Made by a program: the position numbers and the translations under genes. From positions 16,675 through 80,674 of the forward strand of contig JAEZJQ010000108.1 in assembly GCA_023436305.1 (NCBI GenBank): 64,000 nucleotides of DNA. Reading direction: 5' to 3'. Below the pieces are notes generated by a model, which searched no databases, was not told the origin of the DNA, and saw only the letters and a list, made by a program, of their open reading frames with translations. Source of the stretch: Bacillota bacterium (lineage in GTDB: Bacteria > Bacillota > UBA4882 > UBA8346). Every line of letters begins with the position of its first letter. Position 1 is the stretch's first letter. This document shows positions 24,733 to 33,616 of the stretch, piece by piece.

Positions 24733-26144
24733 TGAGAAAGCCAGTTACCGGCTCCGCCGAATATTCGTTAACCGCCACTGAAACCTTGAATTTTCAAGCC
24801 ATCCCGGCGTGGTTGGCGGAAGTGGCCGATCGGTTCATCCGCCATGGTTATCAAATATACTTGGTGGGGGGAGCAGTACGGGATTTGTTATGGGGAAAAC
24901 TCCCGAAAGACTGGGATTTATCCACCAACGCCCTGCCGGAGCAGATCGAAGCCTTGTTCCCCATAACTGTGCCCACCGGAAAACCATTCGGTACCATTAC
25001 GGTATGGGTGGGCGAGAATGCGGTGGAGGTCACCACCTTCCGTTCCGATTCGGGTTACAGCGACGGCCGGAGGCCCGATTCCGTCCAATTTGAGCGAACC
25101 ATCATCCCGGATCTGGCCCGGCGCGATTTTACCATCAATGCCATCGCTTACAATTTTTCCCGAAACATGTTGATTGATCCTTTTGGCGGCCGTGAGGATG
25201 CCCACCACCGAATATTGAAAGCCGTCGGCGATCCCGGCGTCCGATTCGCCGAAGACGGCCTGCGGATGTTCCGCTTTTTCCGATTTTTGGCGACCCAGGA
25301 CCTAAAACCGCACCGTCCCACCGCTCAAGCCATCAACACCAAATGGGCCAATAACCTCAGTATGGAAAGAATCCGCGACGAATTCAGCAAGCTCTTAACG
25401 GGTCCGAAGGTGCGCCTGGGATTGACCGGTTTACAGCAGAGCGGTTTATTGGATTTCTTCCTGCCCGAATTGGCGGAATGCCGCCAAATGGACCGGGACT
25501 ATCACCATAACCCCCCGCTTTGGGAACATCTCGTAATGGCCACCGAAACCATCGCTCCCCAACTTCATCTGCGAATGGCGGCCTTATTGCATGATATCGC
25601 CAAGCCAAAAACCAGGTTTTATGATGAAACCGGGGTTCATTTTTATGGTCATGATGAACAAGGAGCGGCAATCAGTGAAACCATTCTGGAACGATTGCGT
25701 TTTCCCAATAAGTTCATCACTACCGTAACCAATTTAATCCGACGGCACATGTTCGCCATCCCCTCCGAAGCCGGCGATGGCGCCATCCGCCGTTTCATCG
25801 CCAAGGCGGGTGAGTACGCCATCCCCGATCTGCTGGAATTGCGGCGGGCTGATATTGTGGCCACCGGACGGATCAATGAACGGACTTACCAAGCTTGGCA
25901 GGATCTACAAGACCGGATCAATCGGGTATTACGGAACGAATCCGGTAATTATCCGCCAAAGTTAGCGGTGAACGGCCGGGATTTAATGGGCTACTTCACC
26001 TTGCCACCCAGCCCTTCCATCGGAAAACTCCTTGACTATCTGCAAGATTTAATTTTGGACGATCCGGCTTTGAATCAAAAGGAGATCTTATTGGCGAAAG
26101 CCAAGGAATATCTGGACCACGATTCGCCGGGATTTAACGGATGA
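24732..26144 (+). CDS. cca: CCA-adding tRNA nucleotidyltransferase
   Basis: This enzyme adds or repairs the 3' CCA end of tRNA. The 470-residue protein has the class II polymerase-beta head: VGGAVRDLLWG, then DWDLSTNA with the metal-binding DxD, RRDFTINAIAY, and the RNA-binding neck with DGLRMFRFFRF. A C-terminal HD domain (MAALLHDIAKP) is present, as in the bacterial HD-containing subgroup. The start codon overlaps the previous stop codon, with only a weak ribosome site, so coupling is likely. It ends six bases before the convergent BON-domain gene; no terminator separates them. Confidence 0.95.
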   Translation: MRKPVTGSAEYSLTATETLNFQAIPAWLAEVADRFIRHGYQIYLVGGAVRDLLWGKLPKDWDLSTNALPEQIEALFPITVPTGKPFGTITVWVGENAVEVTTFRSDSGYSDGRRPDSVQFERTIIPDLARRDFTINAIAYNFSRNMLIDPFGGREDAHHRILKAVGDPGVRFAEDGLRMFRFFRFLATQDLKPHRPTAQAINTKWANNLSMERIRDEFSKLLTGPKVRLGLTGLQQSGLLDFFLPELAECRQMDRDYHHNPPLWEHLVMATETIAPQLHLRMAALLHDIAKPKTRFYDETGVHFYGHDEQGAAISETILERLRFPNKFITTVTNLIRRHMFAIPSEAGDGAIRRFIAKAGEYAIPDLLELRRADIVATGRINERTYQAWQDLQDRINRVLRNESGNYPPKLAVNGRDLMGYFTLPPSPSIGKLLDYLQDLILDDPALNQKEILLAKAKEYLDHDSPGFNG

Positions 26145-26150
26145 TAGGCA

Positions 26151-26798
26151 CTAATCCATACCAAGTTTGTTTTCAACATCCCTGACTCCGGACTGGCGGG
26201 AAGCGATGGCTTCAGCCAATGCGGCCTCCGGTTTCGGCAGTCCCCCGCTAAGAGTTACCATCCCGTGATTGGATAGTACTTTAACCTTTCCTGGCGTGAT
26301 TCCAAGTTCTTCGAGCAGTGCCATTTGAATATGGTTGACAATATCGTCATCATCCAATTCCTCCTCCAGCTTAAGCTGGCTGTGGACTTCCCGTACCCCC
26401 CGGGCTTTGCCCACGGTTTCCATAGCTTGCGCCACTTCATTAAGATTATTTACACTACCTACTAATTGAACCTCCCCACCACTGACCTTGGCTCCTACCG
26501 TAGCCGGTATCTCAGGATTGGCGCGTAATTCCTCACCAACTTCAAACGCTACGTCTCCATCATCTATATCACCGTCGGTACAGACGGTAATATCGTTCTC
26601 CACTTTTCTAACCCCCGGAAACCGCCAGATCAATTCCTCAGCTTGGCGCTTCTCATCCAGAACATCCACGATTCCTTGAATTTGAACAACCCCGTTTTCG
26701 GATACCCGCGCCATTAATCCATAGGGCCCCAGCCTTTCATTTTGGCGCAATTCAGTGTTGATCTGTTCAGCGAGACTTTCGAAAATGATATTGGTCAA
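26151..26798 (-). CDS. BON-domain protein
   Basis: A 215-residue protein with three BON-type repeats. Each has the alpha-beta pattern ending in a V-x-G-x-V turn: MARVSENGVVQIQGIVD, GAKVSGGEVQLVGSVNN and VKVLSNHGMVTLSGGLP. BON domains bind phospholipid or envelope surfaces in OsmY- and secretin-type proteins. Here there is no signal peptide or membrane helix, so it would be cytosolic. The start is TTG at 26798 behind an AGGGGGG site. It is convergent with cca. A short inverted repeat (AATTATCC/GGATAATT, 26821-26867) in its upstream spacer could be an operator. Role unknown. Confidence 0.8.
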   Translation of the reverse strand: MTNIIFESLAEQINTELRQNERLGPYGLMARVSENGVVQIQGIVDVLDEKRQAEELIWRFPGVRKVENDITVCTDGDIDDGDVAFEVGEELRANPEIPATVGAKVSGGEVQLVGSVNNLNEVAQAMETVGKARGVREVHSQLKLEEELDDDDIVNHIQMALLEELGITPGKVKVLSNHGMVTLSGGLPKPEAALAEAIASRQSGVRDVENKLGMD

Positions 26799-27046
26799 AA
26801 AATTCCCCCCTATACGAAATAATTATCCTTTACAGTTTGCTGTTTTAGCCAACTTTTGAGGATAATTAATATTATCTGATGGGGGGGTGAATTTTAGTCG
26901 AAACATTGATCACTGTTCACTGCAAAAATAGTACCAAAGTACTCGAAAAAATAGTACTATCGTATGACGACAGTTATCCGGGACGGGTGTTATACTAAAC
27001 AAAAGAAATGGCCCTCATCACTTGAAGCAAAAGGAGAATGCGCTTT
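26799..27046. other. Divergent spacer with small inverted repeats
   Basis: It holds the inverted repeat AATTATCC (26821-26828) and GGATAATT (26860-26867), and a pair of AAAATAGTAC direct copies near 26929-26956. It should include promoters for the BON gene and the small rightward gene. No RNA gene is seen. Confidence 0.35.
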
Positions 27047-27295
27047 ATGCTAAGCGAAACCCGCAAACGGAACCTTGCCTCCCAGATTTATTGTATCATC
27101 GCCGATAACGGTCTCTCAAGTTATGAAGCCGATTGCCTCCTGGTCCGGATCAACCCGGTTCCGGAAAGTCCTAAACTGATCCTGGCCTCCCGGCAGGTGG
27201 CCGAACTTCTGTTCAAGACTAAGTTAAGCATCACCGAAAGCGAGGAGTTGTTCCGCTATGTCAGGGAAAATCTGGTCCGGTTTTGCGTGTCATAA
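27047..27295 (+). CDS. Small hypothetical protein of 82 residues
   Basis: Not recognised. The product is an 82-residue, mostly helical, soluble protein without motifs. The start is set at the ATG at 27047 because AGGAG lies ten bases upstream; the in-frame ATG at 27038 is too close to that site. It is flanked by the BON gene (divergent) and the large lipid-like cluster (convergent). A hairpin follows within ten bases. Composition matches the GC-richer core genes to its left rather than the AT-rich cluster to its right, so it marks the last host-like gene before that cluster. Confidence 0.55.
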   Translation: MLSETRKRNLASQIYCIIADNGLSSYEADCLLVRINPVPESPKLILASRQVAELLFKTKLSITESEELFRYVRENLVRFCVS

Positions 27296-27301
27296 AATGA
27301 A

Positions 27302-27325
27302 ATTCCCACAGCGAAACTGTGAGAA
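27302..27325. terminator. Hairpin at the convergent end of the small gene
   Basis: TTCCCACAG and CTGTGAGAA arms (8 of 9 paired) enclose a GCGAAA-like loop. There is no long T run on either strand, so termination would be weak; it may act for both convergent transcripts. Confidence 0.35.
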
Positions 27326-27391
27326 ACTTCTAATATAGTATTATTAAAAACAATGTGAAAACCTAAAATTTTGGCAGTACACTTTACTCGG

Positions 27392-28219
27392 TTACAATCT
27401 ATTAATCCATTGTAATATATACTCAAACACCCTTTGTTTTTCGATATCATTCAATAATGTGTGATAACTTTTTAGAAAAAAATGGATTTGTTTGTCTACA
27501 GACTGAATTTTTTTATATATTAGATTTGCACCTTTAGGATGAACGATCCGATCTTTTTTGCTTTGTAAAATGAACACAGGTATCATAATTTTTCCGCAGT
27601 ATTTCTTGATTCTTTTCTGAGCTTCCCACATTAATCTTCCAAAATGGAGTGGTATCTCTATTTTACAAAGCGGATCTCCGCCAATTTTTTCTATAAATCC
27701 TTTATCGACAGTCATTTTATTGATTGGATACGGTGAAACAAAATTCTTCGTTGATTTTTTGATGATACCAACAATAATTTTCCATAGAAATGGGAATGAT
27801 ACACAGGGAATAATCGCCGGAGAAACTAAAATAAGACCATCGAGTTTATCCTCATATAAAATAGCATAATTTAAACCGACAATACCTCCCATACTCTCGC
27901 CAATAATATAAATAGGTTTATCCCGGTAATTAACTTTAATAATATTCCGTAAACAGTTGATGTCATCGGCGAATTGGCTGAAGGTTAATAACCGTTCCAA
28001 ATTAAAAGTGGAATTGCCAAATCCCCGGAGATCAATTCCGTATACTCCAATATTATTTTGCGCCAAAAAGATGGCCATATCTTCGTAATAAGCGTTGTAA
28101 GATCCGATTCCATGAATCACCAAAACAATCGCCCTGATTTGCGCGGGAATCCAGGATCTATATTTGATTTGAACCTTATCATTGGTAATAAACTCATTTT
28201 GAGATCTTTTCAATGTCAT
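27392..28219 (-). CDS. Alpha/beta hydrolase (monoacylglycerol-lipase-like)
   Basis: A 275-residue serine hydrolase of the S33/monoglyceride lipase group. It has the oxyanion motif VIHGIGSYNAYYED, YGIDLRGFGNS, the nucleophile elbow GESMGG, acid Asp in SKKDRIVHP and base His in SYHTLLND. There is no signal peptide. It is the last gene of the 19-gene leftward cluster, separated from the MBL gene by about 60 bp. In a fatty-acid or polyketide-like locus it might release or trim an acyl product from a carrier or glycerol ester; that is inference from context. Confidence 0.82.
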   Translation of the reverse strand: MTLKRSQNEFITNDKVQIKYRSWIPAQIRAIVLVIHGIGSYNAYYEDMAIFLAQNNIGVYGIDLRGFGNSTFNLERLLTFSQFADDINCLRNIIKVNYRDKPIYIIGESMGGIVGLNYAILYEDKLDGLILVSPAIIPCVSFPFLWKIIVGIIKKSTKNFVSPYPINKMTVDKGFIEKIGGDPLCKIEIPLHFGRLMWEAQKRIKKYCGKIMIPVFILQSKKDRIVHPKGANLIYKKIQSVDKQIHFFLKSYHTLLNDIEKQRVFEYILQWINRL

Positions 28220-28277
28220 ATAAAGGAAAAAAGTCCTTTCAAAAAAGTAAAATCAAGGTTTACTCATATACCTATAA

Positions 28278-29060
28278 TTAATTACAAATGAATTGAATAT
28301 CATGTCCCGGGGTAATCATATTCCCTTTTACCAAAATATCAGTCAAAACTTTCCCATAATTTTGCTTATCTTCGGTAAGCATCGGCAGTTCCCCGGTATT
28401 CCCGGTTTGGTAAGGGATTATATCACCTACCAATAAATGGTTCATCCCATTTCCATCTAAAAAATTTAGAATTAAGTCCCCTTTGGTATGAGCAGATCGC
28501 TTGATAACTTTCAAGTCGTCAAATAAATTCATTTCATGACCTTCAATAATGGTAACCCGACCTTCATGGTAACGATTAAGAATCTCAACCCATAATGACT
28601 TATTACGATAAACAATATTCGCCATCGCTCTTATTTTGGAAATACTATATGCGATATCATCAATAACTTCATGAGACATTAAATTGTTGATGATATAATT
28701 CTTTAAATAATCAACCTGGGGTAATGCGGATTCTTCAGCTTCTTTAATCCCTTTAACGGCCCTTTTAATCATTTCGAAAGATTCCAGGGATAAAATCAAC
28801 TGGGCGTTCGGAAATAAACTCAATGAACCGCAATGATCAATATGCCAATGAGAGAAAATGATAAAATCAATATGGTTTGGTGTTAAGTAGTTATCTGTTA
28901 ACCGGTTCATCAACAAATCTTGATCATAAGAGAATCCCGAATCAAATAAAATTCTTTTATTTTGGCTTGCAATAGTTATTAAAGAAACCGTGGTATGGAA
29001 TTGCGGATATTTTGCACCTTCAATCAATATTCTTAGCTCCGGACAATTTTTGCACATCAA
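28278..29060 (-). CDS. MBL-fold metallohydrolase
   Basis: A 260-residue metallo-beta-lactamase-fold protein. The metal motif is SHWHIDHCG (HxHxDH), with a later metal His in the IKRSAHTKGD stretch and the last His in ITPGHDIQF. The N-terminus has a CKNC pair. Such enzymes hydrolyse thioesters, lactones or phosphodiesters. In a cluster with an ACP and ketosynthases an acyl-thioester hydrolase role is attractive, since MBL-fold thioesterases act with type II and iterative polyketide synthases. The assignment of substrate is inference. It lies about 25 bp downstream of the ketosynthase gene. Confidence 0.8.
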   Translation of the reverse strand: MMCKNCPELRILIEGAKYPQFHTTVSLITIASQNKRILFDSGFSYDQDLLMNRLTDNYLTPNHIDFIIFSHWHIDHCGSLSLFPNAQLILSLESFEMIKRAVKGIKEAEESALPQVDYLKNYIINNLMSHEVIDDIAYSISKIRAMANIVYRNKSLWVEILNRYHEGRVTIIEGHEMNLFDDLKVIKRSAHTKGDLILNFLDGNGMNHLLVGDIIPYQTGNTGELPMLTEDKQNYGKVLTDILVKGNMITPGHDIQFICN

Positions 29061-29085
29061 AAAACTCCATTCTTAATAAATATTT

Positions 29086-30315
29086 TCAGTGTTTTTCATA
29101 TTTCCCCACGACCAGACAAGTATTATTGCCACCAAATCCAAAGGAATTAGATAGCCCTACCTTAATTGGTTTAGAAATTGATTCCTCAATTACAAAATTT
29201 ACCTCGTCATCAATGAGATCTTCTTTTTTTACATTAATCGTGGGTGAAATAAATTGATGATGGATTTGTAAAACAGTAGCCACTGCCTCCATTGAACCGG
29301 CTGCTGCTAAAAGATGCCCAAACTGCGACTTATTTGAATTTACGTATACATTACTCAAATGTTCGCCGAATAGGTTTTTGATTGCTTTAACTTCGGTAGA
29401 ATCATTCGTGGGTGTTCCGGTGCCATGAGTATTAATATAATTAATATCTTTTTTATGGATATTACTATTATTGATAGCACTTTCCATCACATTCACCGCA
29501 CCCTGTCCGGTGGGATCAGGGGCAGTTATATGATGCGCATCATTGGAAATTGCATATCCAAGGATCTCAGCATAAATCGGGGCATTTCTTTGAATGGCGG
29601 CTTTCAAATCTTCAAGAATTAAAACCCCTGCCCCTTCGGCCAGAATGGTACCCGCCCTATTCTTGGAAAATGGCCGGCAAGATTCCTGATCTAATGCTTG
29701 TAATGCATTAAAGCCACCATGAACCAAACTGGTAAAACAGTCTGTCCCACCAACAATGGCCATATCGATGATGCCTTTTTTGATTAAGTCGAACCCGATA
29801 CCGATGGAATTTCCGCCACTGGCGCAAGCTGTGGAAACAGTAGTCCCGATACCACAAACTCCTAACATTCTGGATAAAAATGTATGAATATTACCTACCC
29901 CATACATTAATAATTTGGGGTCCGGATTTTCATTGTTGCGGATACTGCGAATATAGTACTCTACAAAATTATTCCCGGCAAGGGAGGCTCCCATATTGAT
30001 ACTTACCCGGTTTTTATCATATTTGGTTAAATCAATTTGGGCATCCGATAAAGCCTGTAAAACAGCATATAATGCAAACATAAAACTGTGTTCATTTAAT
30101 TCCAAACCGTCGCTATTCTTTAGGAAATCCTTATCAATGCAATTAATATTAAATTCTTCCACCAAGCAACCCAGTTTTGATTTTACATTGGAAACATCAA
30201 AATAGGTAACATTATCGATGCCGGATTTCCCGCTTTTCAAAGCTTGGGTAAATTCTTCTTTTCCAATTCCTATCGGTGAGACCACACCAATTCCGGTGAC
30301 CACGATTTTTTTCAA
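29086..30315 (-). CDS. Beta-ketoacyl-ACP synthase II-type (KS-alpha), catalytically complete
   Basis: This enzyme condenses an acyl group with malonyl-ACP. The product is 409 residues if started at TTG 30315, which follows a GGATGGTGA site and gives the standard FabF N-terminus KKIVVTGIGVVSPIG; longer in-frame starts overlap the upstream gene. The catalytic triad is present: Cys164 in STACASGGN, His297 in NTHGTGTPTND and His334 in KSQFGHLLAAAG, with Lys329. It is paired, 25 bp downstream, with a second ketosynthase lacking all three catalytic residues, the arrangement of KS/chain-length-factor heterodimers in type II polyketide and aryl-polyene systems. It is not the housekeeping fabF context, as no fabD, fabH or acc genes are present. 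Confidence 0.92.
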   Translation of the reverse strand: MKKIVVTGIGVVSPIGIGKEEFTQALKSGKSGIDNVTYFDVSNVKSKLGCLVEEFNINCIDKDFLKNSDGLELNEHSFMFALYAVLQALSDAQIDLTKYDKNRVSINMGASLAGNNFVEYYIRSIRNNENPDPKLLMYGVGNIHTFLSRMLGVCGIGTTVSTACASGGNSIGIGFDLIKKGIIDMAIVGGTDCFTSLVHGGFNALQALDQESCRPFSKNRAGTILAEGAGVLILEDLKAAIQRNAPIYAEILGYAISNDAHHITAPDPTGQGAVNVMESAINNSNIHKKDINYINTHGTGTPTNDSTEVKAIKNLFGEHLSNVYVNSNKSQFGHLLAAAGSMEAVATVLQIHHQFISPTINVKKEDLIDDEVNFVIEESISKPIKVGLSNSFGFGGNNTCLVVGKYEKH

Positions 30316-30340
30316 GATACAATCACCATCCCAGACGAAA

Positions 30341-31516
30341 CTATTTTTTAAGCAGATACGCAGAAACCAAACCATTTGGGAGATAAGCGCCAATGATTCC
30401 ATAGTCGAATTCACGGGAAACACCATTATGGGAAACCTTTTTAAGCCCGTGATCTTCAACTACATTACTTGTTAACATATTATTTTTCAGGGTTAATGCT
30501 CCGGCAATGATATTAAAGACCGTGGACGGGGCAAAAGACTCTCCAATACAATTCTTAATACTAGTTAATATGGGGCGATTAGGCTCATCAAATACCCGCT
30601 TAAAAACACTTAATTCGGTGGCGTCAATTGCGGTACCGTTAGCAATACCGTACATAAATCCATTTTTATCCAACTGATTCCTACTTAACATTTTCCGGAT
30701 CACGTATTCTAAAGCATCCCCCGAGATTTCCCTATATTGATTAAATGATGGTTTCGTTTGAATATCCATCGTTACTTCTATATCACATAACTCACCATAA
30801 ATATCTGCGCCTCTTTGTTGCGCGGCATCCTCCCGTTCCAATACAATAGCCCCCCAGCCTTCACTGAAGATAAACCCTTGGTCGTCCTGATAAATCGATG
30901 GGTTAATTTCTCCATTACGGGATTTTCGTAAAAAGCCTAAACCCATAAAAGCTTTAACATACAACTCATCTACCTCGTCGCCGAAAACTACGATAATTGC
31001 ATCCGCTTTACCTTCTGTAAGCAATAGATGCGCGTAAAATATCGCGTCGCTCCCCACCAATGCCGTACTGACCCCTTGCAGACCAAAAGTCCGCGAAATT
31101 GCGCCAAGCGGGGCGTTGAAGGTGGTCATTGGAAACCAGAAAGGACTAACACAATTTAACCCTTTGGTTACGATATTCGTAATCTCATTCTTATTGGTTT
31201 CAAAATTCCCATGATAGGTGGAGAATATCCCACCGATTCGATGTTTATTATCATCGGTTACCGTAAGTTGAGCATCATTTAGGGCAATTTTAGCAGCCAC
31301 GGTAGAAAGCAAGCACATTCGATCCATTTTGCGGGATACCCAGGGGGAGATATAACTTGAAAAATCAGTTTCCTTCACTCTACCCAAAACTACTTTCTGC
31401 AGCTCCAGGGTATGTAATTCAAAATTTCCCGCACCGTTTAAAATATGATCCCACCATATATCCTTACCGATTCCCAGTGGGGATACGACTCCAACTCCCG
31501 TGATCACTACATTCAT
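30341..31516 (-). CDS. Ketosynthase-like chain-length factor (KS-beta), no catalytic residues
   Basis: A 391-residue thiolase-fold ketosynthase. The start VVITGVGVVSPLGIG is typical. The active-site Cys is replaced (STALVGSDA, Leu153), the first His is Asn293 (IANGTAID), and the second is Glu326 (KNCIGESFAP). The conserved Lys321 remains. Loss of Cys, His and His together means no condensation activity, as in chain-length factors that dimerise with an active KS and set product length. It overlaps the dehydratase gene by 4 bp and precedes the active KS, so the two should be made in equal amounts. Divergence is strong compared with usual FabF. Confidence 0.85.
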   Translation of the reverse strand: MNVVITGVGVVSPLGIGKDIWWDHILNGAGNFELHTLELQKVVLGRVKETDFSSYISPWVSRKMDRMCLLSTVAAKIALNDAQLTVTDDNKHRIGGIFSTYHGNFETNKNEITNIVTKGLNCVSPFWFPMTTFNAPLGAISRTFGLQGVSTALVGSDAIFYAHLLLTEGKADAIIVVFGDEVDELYVKAFMGLGFLRKSRNGEINPSIYQDDQGFIFSEGWGAIVLEREDAAQQRGADIYGELCDIEVTMDIQTKPSFNQYREISGDALEYVIRKMLSRNQLDKNGFMYGIANGTAIDATELSVFKRVFDEPNRPILTSIKNCIGESFAPSTVFNIIAGALTLKNNMLTSNVVEDHGLKKVSHNGVSREFDYGIIGAYLPNGLVSAYLLKK

Positions 31517-31977
31517 TTCTTTTCCACCTTTTCAAAAGAATAAATGATCTCCGCTTCCGCAACTTTTACATTATCCTCAATGGTGGCCGAGCCTTTAATC
31601 TTGCCAATGTTACCAAACTTGGCGATCTTCACCGTTTCAAATTTGATGGTTACCCCGGGACTTACTTTTTTAAAAAATCTTACCCTTTCATACCCGGCAA
31701 TAAAACCAATCGTCCGTGACGCGGGTGTTTCGGCATCTGTTTTTAGAAAATCGTGATAAAAACACATTCCACCGACCTGGCTCATGGTTTCAATGATTAC
31801 AATACCGGGCAATACTGGATATTCGGGAAAGTGCCCCATAAACCATAGCTCGCTAATCGTAACATACTTAAAACCGATACAATGGCCATCATCATGTAAT
31901 TCGATAGAATCCACCATCAACATGGGATAGCGGTGCGGGTAAATTTGTAGAATATCGTTAATTTGAAATACTTTCAT
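31513..31977 (-). CDS. FabZ-like beta-hydroxyacyl-ACP dehydratase
   Basis: A 154-residue single hotdog-fold dehydratase. It carries the FabZ motifs PHRYPMLMVDSIE near residue 14, then FMGHFPEYPVLPGIVIIETMSQ with catalytic His49 and Glu63. Both active residues are intact, so it should remove water from beta-hydroxyacyl-ACP to give trans-2-enoyl-ACP. No enoyl reductase gene lies in the cluster, so the double bonds could be kept, giving a polyene. Its stop overlaps the start of the chain-length-factor-like gene (ATGA). The spacer upstream (31978-32093) is the longest between genes in this half of the cluster. Confidence 0.9.
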   Translation of the reverse strand: MKVFQINDILQIYPHRYPMLMVDSIELHDDGHCIGFKYVTISELWFMGHFPEYPVLPGIVIIETMSQVGGMCFYHDFLKTDAETPASRTIGFIAGYERVRFFKKVSPGVTIKFETVKIAKFGNIGKIKGSATIEDNVKVAEAEIIYSFEKVEKK

Positions 31978-32093
31978 GAAACTCCCTCGATTATCGCAAA
32001 TTTTCTTAGGTAAAATCTATAAAAGATCTATGCCGAGGGTTCACTATCATTCTTAGTTTTACATAAAAATTTGGTTGTATTTTAAATTATATA

Positions 32094-33596
32094 TTACGAA
32101 ACAGTTGTCATAAAAACTTTATGATCATTTTTACAGATTACCTGGATAATATTCCGCCCTGACAAGGCAACCGTTGGTACTCCTCCGCCCGGTTCAACCC
32201 ATTGGCCGATCATATAAAAATTACGAAGTCCGGGAAGCGTCTTCTTCATCTTCATGCTGAAGCTTTTCGGAGTCATCAGCCAGCCTTCATAGCTACCCTT
32301 GCGGTTTGCAGTATAACGATAACAAGTAATGGGCGTTGCTACATCATACACCTCGACTTGTTGCTCTAAACCCGGAAACCGTTTACTCAAAAGCGCGATT
32401 ATGGTTGCAGCGATTTCCTCTTTTTGGGCTTTATATAAGGCCTCGTCTTTATATAAAGATTCCCAGAATTCATAATTTGATAATAAAACTACTTTCATAA
32501 CCGTCTCCCCGGCAGGAGCCAGTGTAGGATCGAAATTATAAACATGAACCCCTAAACGGCGGTATTCTCTATCAGCAATTATTACTGATTGCTCCAGCGG
32601 AAAATTTAATCCTAATACCGATGCTGAAAGATCATTAAAGGTCCGGTTCACACCAATTGACACATGGATTAAAGGGTCGAATAACGCAAGATTTTTATAA
32701 TTATTTTTAATCTTTCCATTTAAATATTTCCCATCTAACATATTAATTATCGTTGAATACCCATCTGCGGCAGAGATAACATAATCGGCATAATATTCGG
32801 TTCCGTCCTCCAGTTTAATTCCAATGGCTTGATTATTTTTCACCAAAACTTTATTAACTTTCGATTTGTAATGAATCTTCCCACCAAGTTCCAGATATCG
32901 CTTTTCAATGGATTGGGCAAATGATAGTGAACCCCCTTCCGGATGCCCGGAAATTTTTTGATTGGCCCAACCCAGGAGTAATAATAACGAAATCATACAA
33001 AGATCCGGAACCCAGAATTCAGTAAAAGCTTCCCGTAACACCGGATTCTTAAATTGTCCGGCAAAATCTTTGACTGTTAATTTGCCCCATTTCATCAACG
33101 ATTTAAAAACAGGCATCATCTTGAAGATAAACTCCATATTTTCTCTGGGGGTGAATAATTCAGGCGCTTTATCAGTCGGTATCTCGAACAATGATACTTC
33201 ATTGATACCTTGAATAAAATCTTCAATTAATTCCTTGTCCTCCGGTGCGATTTCTTTCATATGAGATTCTAGCTTGGCCGTATCGGTATATAAAACAAAT
33301 TTTTTCCCATTACCGATTTCGTAGCTTCCTAAGTCTTCATAATAAATTATGCGCCGGTTTTGAACGGCACCCAGTTCACTCCATATTTTATAAAATGCCG
33401 AACGCGGTTCAGTCCCGCCCACCCAATGAATGCCGCCATCAAAGGTATATCCTTTACGTTTCCAACTGGTACAAACTCCTCCCGGAAGAGAATGCATTTC
33501 AAAAAGATCAGTTTGATAACCATTCATTCTACCGTAACAACCGGCCGCTAGTCCGGAAATTCCCGCACCGATAATAATAATTGATTTGTTCGCCAT
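32094..33596 (-). CDS. CrtI/phytoene-desaturase-like FAD oxidoreductase 1
   Basis: A 500-residue FAD enzyme of the carotenoid desaturase/isomerase-like family. The N-terminus is the dinucleotide motif IIIIGAGISGLAAGCYGRMNGY followed by an Asp/Glu ribose site, then GGVCTSWKRKGYTFDGGIHW. The C-terminal family motif is present as IGQWVEPGGGVPTVALSGRNI. Members desaturate, saturate or isomerise long polyene chains. It lies beside a close paralogue and immediately upstream of the dehydratase and ketosynthase genes, implying work on the product of that system. A GGGAGGG site precedes the ATG. No phytoene synthase gene is near, so carotenoid substrates are unlikely. Confidence 0.88.
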   Translation of the reverse strand: MANKSIIIIGAGISGLAAGCYGRMNGYQTDLFEMHSLPGGVCTSWKRKGYTFDGGIHWVGGTEPRSAFYKIWSELGAVQNRRIIYYEDLGSYEIGNGKKFVLYTDTAKLESHMKEIAPEDKELIEDFIQGINEVSLFEIPTDKAPELFTPRENMEFIFKMMPVFKSLMKWGKLTVKDFAGQFKNPVLREAFTEFWVPDLCMISLLLLLGWANQKISGHPEGGSLSFAQSIEKRYLELGGKIHYKSKVNKVLVKNNQAIGIKLEDGTEYYADYVISAADGYSTIINMLDGKYLNGKIKNNYKNLALFDPLIHVSIGVNRTFNDLSASVLGLNFPLEQSVIIADREYRRLGVHVYNFDPTLAPAGETVMKVVLLSNYEFWESLYKDEALYKAQKEEIAATIIALLSKRFPGLEQQVEVYDVATPITCYRYTANRKGSYEGWLMTPKSFSMKMKKTLPGLRNFYMIGQWVEPGGGVPTVALSGRNIIQVICKNDHKVFMTTVS

Positions 33597-33616
33597 TTTG
33601 ATCTTTCCCTCCCTAA

